Source of the DNA: Desulfobacula sp.
GTDB taxonomy: Bacteria; Desulfobacterota; Desulfobacteria; Desulfobacterales; Desulfobacteraceae
DNA length: 11,524 nucleotides
Reading direction: 5' to 3'
NCBI GenBank assembly: GCA_011390085.1
Contig: JAABTB010000036.1
Coordinates: forward strand, 1-11,524
The notes beneath the pieces were generated by a model that worked only from the letters and a program-made list of their open reading frames with translations, was not told the DNA's origin and did no database searches. Position numbers and translations under genes: made by a program. Of the stretch, positions 6,930 to 11,524 are shown in pieces (positions within the stretch are counted from its first letter, which is position 1; each line of letters begins with the position of its first letter).

Positions 6930-7267
6930 ATTCCCCTGACACGGCAGGTCAAGGCAAAGATATCTCCGTTCGAAACATCGGGGGTAAAACCGTATTATCA
7001 CCTGTCACAGCCTTGACGCAAAAAAATATCGACCAGCTTGAAACCCTTTTTAATCTATTGATGAAAAAAAATATTACAGAACTGATTCTAGATCTGAAGC
7101 AGGTCCCGCTTCTGGACAGCAGGGCGCTGGAAGTTCTGGTTGACATGAATTCCAAACTGGCAGACTCAGGGGGAAGGCTTACCCTTTCCAACCTGAATGA
7201 TGTCTGCCGCGACATCCTGATCTGCGTGAGATTGATCAACCGGTTTGTCGTCATAGGGCAGATCTGA
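6926..7267 (+). CDS. STAS-domain protein (anti-sigma factor antagonist-like)
   Basis: This 113-residue protein has a STAS fold pattern: a beta strand with L-D-L-K-Q-V, the loop L-L-D64-S65, and the following helix A-L-E-V-L. In SpoIIAA/RsbV-type proteins the loop is D-S-[S/T]-G and is phosphorylated by a serine kinase. Here the D-S pair is kept but the next two positions are Arg66 and Ala67, so classical phospho-switching is doubtful. No PP2C phosphatase, anti-sigma kinase or sigma factor lies in the window. It overlaps the receiver gene by 4 bases (ATGA) and gspE by one base (TGATG), placing it between a two-component pair and the assembly ATPase. It may act as a protein-protein adaptor, which is inference. 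Confidence 0.85.
   Translation: MNSPDTAGQGKDISVRNIGGKTVLSPVTALTQKNIDQLETLFNLLMKKNITELILDLKQVPLLDSRALEVLVDMNSKLADSGGRLTLSNLNDVCRDILICVRLINRFVVIGQI
7255..7258 (+). promoter_or_regulatory. Ribosome-binding site of gspE inside the STAS gene
   Basis: AGGG lies eight bases before the ATG at 7267 and inside the end of the STAS gene. It supports this start over the in-frame ATGs at 7303 and 7336, which have no good site. Confidence 0.5.
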
Positions 7268-9021
7268 TGGCCTTGACAGACCCGGGAAAAAAAAGCCCTG
7301 CCATGGCAATTAAAAAGCAGATCATCCCCAAACGGATGAAGCTTGGAGAACTCCTGATACTCAAGGGGAAACTGACCCCTGAAAAGCTTTATGAGCTGCT
7401 TCAGGCACAGAAAAATACCGGACAGAGTCTGGGTAATCTGCTGGTGGATCAGAAAATTCTCAGCCAGGAGGAGCTGAACCAGACCTTGAGTGAACAATTG
7501 GGTATCCCCCATGTGTGGGTTCGCAAAGGGCTCGTGGACCCTGGTATCGTGCAGGTGCTGCCCAAGGACAAAGCGATTCAGTTCAAAGTCATTCCCATGT
7601 TCAGGGTTCACAATGTTCTGACCATTGCCACCAGTGATCCCCACGATTTTTTTGTACAGGAAAAGATTGCCGGTATGACCGGGCTTGACATTCAACTGGT
7701 CCTGTGCAGGGAAGAGGATATCAAAAAGGCTATTGACGAGTGCTACCAGTCGGAATTTGATGTAGACGATGTGTTGGCAAGCCTTGGAGAAGGGGAATTA
7801 GACTTGATGACCGCTGCCCCGGAAGCATCCATCAGCGAAATTTCAGAAATGGCAGAGGGCAGCCCGGTCATCAATCTGACCAACCTGATTCTGCTGAAAT
7901 CCATCCGCTCCAATGCCAGTGATATCCACATTGAACCCCAGCAGAACAATTTCAGGGTCAGGGCAAGAATAGACGGAGTTCTGTACAACCTGATGACCCA
8001 CCAGATCGAACGGCACCCGGCAGTTGTCTCCCGGCTTAAAATCATGGCCAATCTGGATATTTCAGAGCGACGGATGCCACAGGACGGCAGGATACAGGTG
8101 ACTGTGGACGGCAAGCGCATTGATTTGAGATTTTCGTCCATACCCGGTTATTTTGGCGAAAAACTGGTTATCCGTATTCTTGACCGGAGCCAGGCCGTCA
8201 TGGATATCAACCGGCTGGGATTTGCCCCTCCCATTCTGACCCATTTCAAAGAATTGATCCGGCGCGCCTATGGTCTGATCATTGTCTGCGGACCGACCGG
8301 CAGCGGTAAAACAACCACCCTCTATGCGGCCACCGGCATCCTCAACACACCTGATAAAAACATTGTGGCCATTGAAGATCCAGTGGAATACCAGATGGAC
8401 GGTGTGAACCAGATCTCTGTAAACACCGGCATCGGCCTCTCTTTTGCAAAAATCCTCAAGCATGTTCTCCGGCAGGACCCGGATATTATCCTGCTGGGGG
8501 AAATACGGGACAGAGAAACAGCAGAAATCGCCATTCAGGCTTCCTTGACAGGTCACCTGGTATTGACAACCCTGCACACCAACGACAGCCCCAGCGCCAT
8601 CACCCGTCTTCTGGAAATGGGGATTGAACCCTATCTGATCTCTTCCGCACTCCTGGCCTCCATGGGACAGCGGCTGGTGAGGTCCATCTGTCCCCATTGC
8701 AAGACCGATTTTTATCCGCCTAAACAAGCATTGAATCTTCTGGGGCTTGATGAAACCGCCAAAATAAAATTCCACCGGGGAAAAGGGTGCTCCGACTGTC
8801 TGGACTCCGGATACAAGGGACGGATCGGTATCCACGAGCTGCTTGTAAACGATACCGCCCTCCAGGACCTGATCCTCAGTAATCCCACCATTGACCGGAT
8901 CAAGGAACACCTGGCGGCCGGGAAACATACCACCATAAAGGAAGATGGATTTCAAAAGGTTATTCAGGGGATGACCACCCTTGAAGAGATTCAACGGGTC
9001 ACTCTGGTTGACGGGGTATAA
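7267..9021 (+). CDS. gspE: Assembly ATPase GspE/PilB/MshE family with MshEN-like c-di-GMP-binding N-terminus
   Basis: This 584-residue cytoplasmic hexameric ATPase powers pilus or type II secretion assembly. Residues 25-48 and 54-77 are two 24-residue copies of the MshEN pattern (x-L-G-x-x-L-[LIV] ... L-x-x-x-L-x-x-Q), five residues apart. This is the c-di-GMP-binding layout described for MshE. The first Arg of each copy is replaced, by Lys25 and Ser54, and the Gly of copy two is Lys63. The motor domain has Walker A G-P-T-G-S-G-K-T at 342-349, the Asp box E-D-P-V-E, Walker B D-P-D-I-I-L-L-G-E (404-412), and the His box L-H-T-N-D. Two CxxC pairs, Cys475/478 and Cys508/511, form the zinc-binding tetracysteine motif of assembly (not retraction) ATPases. 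The gene touches the STAS gene and is followed at once by gspF. Whether the system secretes proteins or makes a pilus is open, so gspE, pilB and mshE are all fair names. Confidence 0.95.
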   Translation: MALTDPGKKSPAMAIKKQIIPKRMKLGELLILKGKLTPEKLYELLQAQKNTGQSLGNLLVDQKILSQEELNQTLSEQLGIPHVWVRKGLVDPGIVQVLPKDKAIQFKVIPMFRVHNVLTIATSDPHDFFVQEKIAGMTGLDIQLVLCREEDIKKAIDECYQSEFDVDDVLASLGEGELDLMTAAPEASISEISEMAEGSPVINLTNLILLKSIRSNASDIHIEPQQNNFRVRARIDGVLYNLMTHQIERHPAVVSRLKIMANLDISERRMPQDGRIQVTVDGKRIDLRFSSIPGYFGEKLVIRILDRSQAVMDINRLGFAPPILTHFKELIRRAYGLIIVCGPTGSGKTTTLYAATGILNTPDKNIVAIEDPVEYQMDGVNQISVNTGIGLSFAKILKHVLRQDPDIILLGEIRDRETAEIAIQASLTGHLVLTTLHTNDSPSAITRLLEMGIEPYLISSALLASMGQRLVRSICPHCKTDFYPPKQALNLLGLDETAKIKFHRGKGCSDCLDSGYKGRIGIHELLVNDTALQDLILSNPTIDRIKEHLAAGKHTTIKEDGFQKVIQGMTTLEEIQRVTLVDGV

Positions 9022-9022
9022 C

Positions 9023-10123
9023 ATGCCGATTTCAATTCCCCTTGCCAAAAAAAACATTGCTCCGGCGGCCAAACCCACCCGGGGAACCCGGGTCAGGTCC
9101 AAAGAAATTATTTTTTTTCTCAGCCAGTTGACCATGATGCTGGAAGTCGGTATTTCCATGTCCAGATCCATTGAAACCATTGCCCACCAGGTCAGTAATG
9201 CCGGATTCAAGTCTGTCCTTTTGTCCATGGTCAGGTCCCTGGAAGAAGGACAACAGCTTTCAGACGTGATGCACGCCTATCCCCGGGTGTTCAACCCGGT
9301 TTATGTGAATATTATTGAATCCGGAGAAACCGGCGGTATTCTGACCCGGGTACTTGGCAACATCATCGAAATCCAGGAAAAGAACCAGCAGGTCTTGAAC
9401 CAGCTTAAGACCGCCATGATCTATCCGGCCGTGCTCGTGGCCATGGCGTTAATAGTGACTGTTTTTGCACTGGTGGGAATCCTTCCCAAGATCATGATTT
9501 TTTTTGAAGGCAAGTTTGCCCTCCTGCCGGTGACCACAAGGGCACTGATGGGGCTGAGCCATATTTTGAGCCAATACTGGTGGGCCTGTCTGCTGGGGGC
9601 GGGTATCATTGTCTCCCTTGCGTATGCCTATTTTGGCTCTGCAACCGGCAGGACACACAGGGACTGGCTGCTCATACATATTCCCGTAGTATCTAGAATT
9701 TCAAATAATATCTATACCGGTCTGTTTCTGCGCATCGTGGGGAATATGCTGGACAGCGGTGTGTCGTTGAAAGAGGCCCTCGGTATTTCCGCCAAATCAA
9801 CCGGGAATATATATTACCAGCAGTTTGTGCAAGGCCTGCACAAAAATATCCAGGAAGGGCAAAAATTTTCCCGGGGATTTTCAGAAAACAACCTGATCCA
9901 GGACTCGGTAAAGCAGATGATCTATGTGGGGGAAGAAGCAGGAAAACTGCCATTGGTCATGCTCAGGCTGGCCAGGTTCTATGATTCGGAGAATGAACAG
10001 GATTTCAAGAAGATCACTGCCTTTATAGAGCCCATTGCAATGGTATTTATCGGTTTTGTTGTGTGGGTTCTTGTGTCTTCCATCATCCTGCCCATGTTCC
10101 GGTTGGCAAGCGCAATTAATTAG
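9023..10123 (+). CDS. gspF: Inner-membrane platform protein GspF/PilC, short form
   Basis: This 366-residue inner-membrane protein has two T2SSF repeats, about 30-150 and 230-355. Transmembrane helices lie at about 132-156, 186-206 and 338-359, the standard three-helix layout. Each repeat carries the conserved pattern in which a helical bundle ends in E-x-G-E-x-[AGT]-G: E-S-G-E-T-G-G in the first, V-G-E-E-A-G in the second. It couples the GspE motor to the pilin fibre. I chose the ATG at 9023, one base after the gspE stop and six bases after GGGG. A TTG at 8981 inside gspE would add only 14 residues that do not look like the family. The protein is shorter than the usual 400 residues because it lacks the roughly 50-residue N-terminal segment seen in many PilC/GspF proteins. 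Confidence 0.93.
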   Translation: MPISIPLAKKNIAPAAKPTRGTRVRSKEIIFFLSQLTMMLEVGISMSRSIETIAHQVSNAGFKSVLLSMVRSLEEGQQLSDVMHAYPRVFNPVYVNIIESGETGGILTRVLGNIIEIQEKNQQVLNQLKTAMIYPAVLVAMALIVTVFALVGILPKIMIFFEGKFALLPVTTRALMGLSHILSQYWWACLLGAGIIVSLAYAYFGSATGRTHRDWLLIHIPVVSRISNNIYTGLFLRIVGNMLDSGVSLKEALGISAKSTGNIYYQQFVQGLHKNIQEGQKFSRGFSENNLIQDSVKQMIYVGEEAGKLPLVMLRLARFYDSENEQDFKKITAFIEPIAMVFIGFVVWVLVSSIILPMFRLASAIN

Positions 10124-10129
10124 CCGGAC

Positions 10130-10142
10130 ATTTATGATAAAT
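10130..10142 (+). promoter_or_regulatory. AT-rich dyad ATTTA-TGA-TAAAT upstream of the pilin promoter
   Basis: A perfect 5-bp inverted repeat with a 3-base centre lies six bases upstream of the -35 candidate at 10148, just after the gspF stop. This is a usual place for an activator site, but such a short AT dyad can arise by chance. Confidence 0.2.
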
Positions 10143-10147
10143 ATATC

Positions 10148-10177
10148 TTGAAATTTTCACAGAATAAAAGATAGAAT
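10148..10177 (+). promoter_or_regulatory. Sigma70-type promoter candidate for the pilin gene
   Basis: TTGAAA at 10148-10153 (5 of 6) and TAGAAT at 10172-10177 (5 of 6) are separated by 18 bases, in the 127-bp gap after gspF. Transcription would start near 10184, giving a leader of about 67 bases. A separate promoter fits the need for much more pilin than motor protein. I looked for a sigma54 GG-N10-GC element, as seen at some pilin genes, and found none. Confidence 0.5.
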
Positions 10178-10191
10178 CAGTTTTAACGATC

Positions 10192-10202
10192 TGATGTCAT
10201 CA
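10192..10202 (+). promoter_or_regulatory. Perfect dyad TGATG-T-CATCA in the pilin leader
   Basis: An 11-base inverted repeat lies 8-18 bases downstream of the predicted transcription start. As DNA it could be a repressor operator. As RNA a one-base loop could not fold as written, so DNA binding is the likelier role if there is any. Confidence 0.25.
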
Positions 10203-10236
10203 AATTGTAATAGGAAAACGGTTCAACCCAAAGCTT

Positions 10237-10243
10237 AAAGGAG
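10237..10243 (+). promoter_or_regulatory. Strong ribosome-binding site of the pilin gene
   Basis: AAAGGAG lies seven bases before the ATG at 10251. It is the best site in the window, consistent with high expression of a major structural subunit. Confidence 0.8.
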
Positions 10244-10250
10244 AATACCC

Positions 10251-10790
10251 ATGGAAATGAAACCTCAGGGTTTTAATCGGATTCAAACCCGGAGCGGCTT
10301 TACACTCATTGAAATTCTGATTGTCGTCATGGTCCTGGGCATCCTGGCCATGGCCATTATCCCCCAGATCAGCGTCTCGACCAAAGATGCCCGGGAAAGC
10401 ACCCTGTCCACCAATTTGCTGGGATTGAGAAATGCTGTTGAATTGTACTATCACCAGCACAACAACACCTATCCGGGTGCCAGGAAAAGCGATGGTTCTG
10501 CTGCTGTGGCATCTGCTGCCGAAGGGGCAGCTGCATTTTTGGCCCAGCTGACCCAATATTCAGATGCCACGGGCAAGGTTTCCGTAACAAAAGACGATAC
10601 ATTCAAGTTTGGTCCGTACCTCAAGGCCAGCACCCTGCCCACCAACCCGTTCAATGATAAAAACGACGTCCTCTGTGATACGGATGAAACCGATATTACC
10701 GAAAAAGCATCGGACGGTACAACTGCATGGAAATTTTATGTGCTTACCGGTATTCTTCTGGCCAATGACGGGGCACACGATACCCTGTAG
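10251..10790 (+). CDS. gspG: Major pseudopilin/pilin, GspG-like
   Basis: This 179-residue prepilin has a short leader ending in Gly16. It is followed by Phe17-Thr-Leu-Ile-Glu21 and the hydrophobic helix to about residue 40, a textbook class III signal with Glu at +5. The mature form is 163 residues. After the helix come the GspG-type features: a long alpha-1 with alternating charges, Y-Y-x-x-H-N-N-T-Y-P near 64-74, G-P-Y-L near 121-124, and an N-P-F-N-D segment. An acidic stretch with Cys-Asp-Thr-Asp-Glu-Thr-Asp follows, then a W-K-F-Y ... T-G ending with N-D-G. The acidic stretch lies where GspG proteins bind calcium, though I cannot align it residue by residue. It has its own promoter region and the strongest ribosome-binding site, so it is the likely main fibre subunit. 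GspG versus a type IVa-like pilin is not settled. Confidence 0.92.
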   Translation: MEMKPQGFNRIQTRSGFTLIEILIVVMVLGILAMAIIPQISVSTKDARESTLSTNLLGLRNAVELYYHQHNNTYPGARKSDGSAAVASAAEGAAAFLAQLTQYSDATGKVSVTKDDTFKFGPYLKASTLPTNPFNDKNDVLCDTDETDITEKASDGTTAWKFYVLTGILLANDGAHDTL

Positions 10791-10799
10791 CATATCATC

Positions 10800-10821
10800 C
10801 CCTGCCTGGCAGAATGCAGGG
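10800..10821 (+). terminator. Stem-loop between pilin and pilM: CCCTGC / GCAGGG
   Basis: A perfect 6-bp GC-rich stem (10800-10805 with 10816-10821, 10-base loop) starts ten bases after the pilin stop. It is followed by a pyrimidine-rich tract with only TTTT. It could be a weak terminator or a 3' stabiliser that keeps pilin mRNA abundant while letting some transcripts continue into pilM. The poor T-run makes full termination unlikely. Confidence 0.4.
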
Positions 10822-10841
10822 TCCATCCCTTTTATGCATTG

Positions 10842-11524
10842 ATGATCGGTTCCATGACATTCCTGGAGGACAGATATCCCATAGCCGTTGACAGTGACGG
10901 AAAACAGCTCCTGGCTCTTCAACTGGGAGACCAGGACCGGCAGGTGAGAATTCAGGCCCTGTTTTCCCACCCGCTGGATGCCGGATGTTCCCCGGACACA
11001 TCCCTGGACTGGGGGGCCTTTCTTCCCCCGCTGCAACAACTTAAAAAAGACCGAACCTTTTCAGGAAGGCGTTTGGTCATCCACCTTCCCCTTGAAAAGA
11101 TCCTGTGCTTTCCCGTCGATATCAGCCTGAAAAAAGGACAGGTTCCAGATGAGGCCATTCTGGAGGAAGCTGAGAAAAGTCTGCCATACCCGGTGGAAGA
11201 GGCGGTCATCGACTATCCGTCCATTTATGAGACAGATTCTGAGCATCGCCGCACGGCAATCATTACGGTTGCCAGACGGGCAGATATTCTTGAGCTGACA
11301 GACGTGGTCAAGCAGGCGGGCTTCTTGACAGATGCAGTGGATATAAGTCCCATGTCTTTGGTCCGTGCACACCATTTTTTGTATAATCCCTCTGAAACCC
11401 CTTATCTGATTTGCCATATCGGGCGTAACCAGTCCAGCCTGCAGGTCGTGAACCAGTCCCGGATATATGCGCTGAGCAAATTTTTTTGGGGGCGGGACCG
11501 TCTGGTTGATAAATTGACCCAGAC
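10842..11524 (+). CDS. pilM: PilM-like actin-fold assembly protein (3' end beyond window)
   Basis: An open frame runs to the right edge without a stop, giving 227 residues. The pattern is that of PilM and the cytoplasmic part of GspL. An early strand has I-A-V-D-S, and a strand has V-I-H-L-P. L-P-Y-P-V-E-E-A-V-I-D-Y follows near residue 125, matching the conserved ea..iPyp.ee...dy motif. Then a second-domain strand has I-C-H-I-G, where PilM proteins usually have D-I-G, and W-G-R-D-x-L-V-D-K-L stands in place of the G-G-D-x-L-T motif. PilM binds the cytoplasmic tail of PilN and links the motor to the PilN/O alignment complex. The start is ATG 10842 or ATG 10854; neither has a good ribosome-binding site. 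The frame is the same as that of the pilin gene and is open from its stop. The Asp-to-His change in I-C-H-I-G may weaken nucleotide binding. Confidence 0.82.
   Translation, partial: MIGSMTFLEDRYPIAVDSDGKQLLALQLGDQDRQVRIQALFSHPLDAGCSPDTSLDWGAFLPPLQQLKKDRTFSGRRLVIHLPLEKILCFPVDISLKKGQVPDEAILEEAEKSLPYPVEEAVIDYPSIYETDSEHRRTAIITVARRADILELTDVVKQAGFLTDAVDISPMSLVRAHHFLYNPSETPYLICHIGRNQSSLQVVNQSRIYALSKFFWGRDRLVDKLTQ

Noticed and set aside
6949..7695. A 248-residue open frame on the minus strand
   Set aside because: Antisense to the STAS gene and the start of gspE; no recognisable domain and no ribosome-binding context.
8981..9022. An earlier TTG start for gspF
   Set aside because: It would overlap gspE by 41 bases and add 14 residues without family likeness; the ATG at 9023 directly after the gspE stop is the simpler choice.
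8062..9228. A 388-residue open frame on the minus strand
   Set aside because: It lies opposite gspE and the start of gspF, whose motifs (Walker A and B, CxxC pairs) are unmistakable. The minus-strand protein has no domain I recognise and a composition typical of an antisense shadow.
10100..10250. A sigma54 promoter for the pilin gene
   Set aside because: No GG-N10-GC element with the expected flanks was found; the TTGGCA near 10100 lacks a -12 GC at the right distance.
1..11524. tRNA, rRNA, insertion sequences, toxin-antitoxin pairs or phage genes
   Set aside because: Apart from the short gaps described, the window is filled by the assembly and signalling genes, and nothing in the gaps resembles these elements.

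Overview
The window is one dense, entirely plus-strand stretch of a type II secretion / type IV pilus-like assembly locus, with a signalling block inserted in the middle. About 11 kb holds nine complete genes, one gene cut by the right edge, and one possible very small ORF. There are no RNA genes, insertion sequences or CRISPR arrays. Mid-range base composition, tightly overlapping genes, many-sensor c-di-GMP and histidine kinase proteins, and a GspG/PilM-type hybrid locus suggest a Gram-negative bacterium, most like the Desulfobacterota (former Deltaproteobacteria). That placement is an inference from style, not from a marker gene.

Layout. (1) 27-2179: two envelope proteins. The first is a minor pseudopilin with a GspJ/PilW-like N-terminus and an acidic, Ca-loop-like insert. 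The second is a PilX/GspK-like N-terminus fused to a six-repeat NHL beta-propeller. They overlap by 4 bp. (2) 2180-2408: a 229-bp gap with a weak promoter candidate and a 30-39 codon ORF that overlaps the next start. (3) 2409-7267: signalling block, made of a GAF-like/GGDEF/EAL protein, a membrane histidine kinase with periplasmic sensor and PAS domain, a stand-alone receiver, and a STAS protein. From the kinase onward the genes overlap or touch, running directly into gspE. (4) 7267-10123: the assembly ATPase (GspE/PilB/MshE class) and the inner-membrane platform protein GspF/PilC. (5) 10124-10250: a promoter region with a strong ribosome-binding site. (6) 10251-10790: the GspG-like major pilin, then a stem-loop, then pilM, which runs off the right edge.

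How the parts may work together. GspE powers assembly through GspF of a fibre made of the GspG-like pilin. The two minor pilins would start or cap the fibre, the second one presenting a beta-propeller outside the cytoplasm. PilM starts the PilM-N-O alignment complex, presumably continued to the right. The most notable link is that the N-terminus of GspE carries two 24-residue motifs with 5-residue spacing, the layout of the c-di-GMP-binding MshEN domain. A predicted c-di-GMP synthase/phosphodiesterase lies in the same locus. A kinase, receiver and STAS protein are translationally coupled to the ATPase. Together these suggest an appendage or secretion machine whose motor is controlled by locally encoded signalling. 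This is a hypothesis from gene context and motifs.
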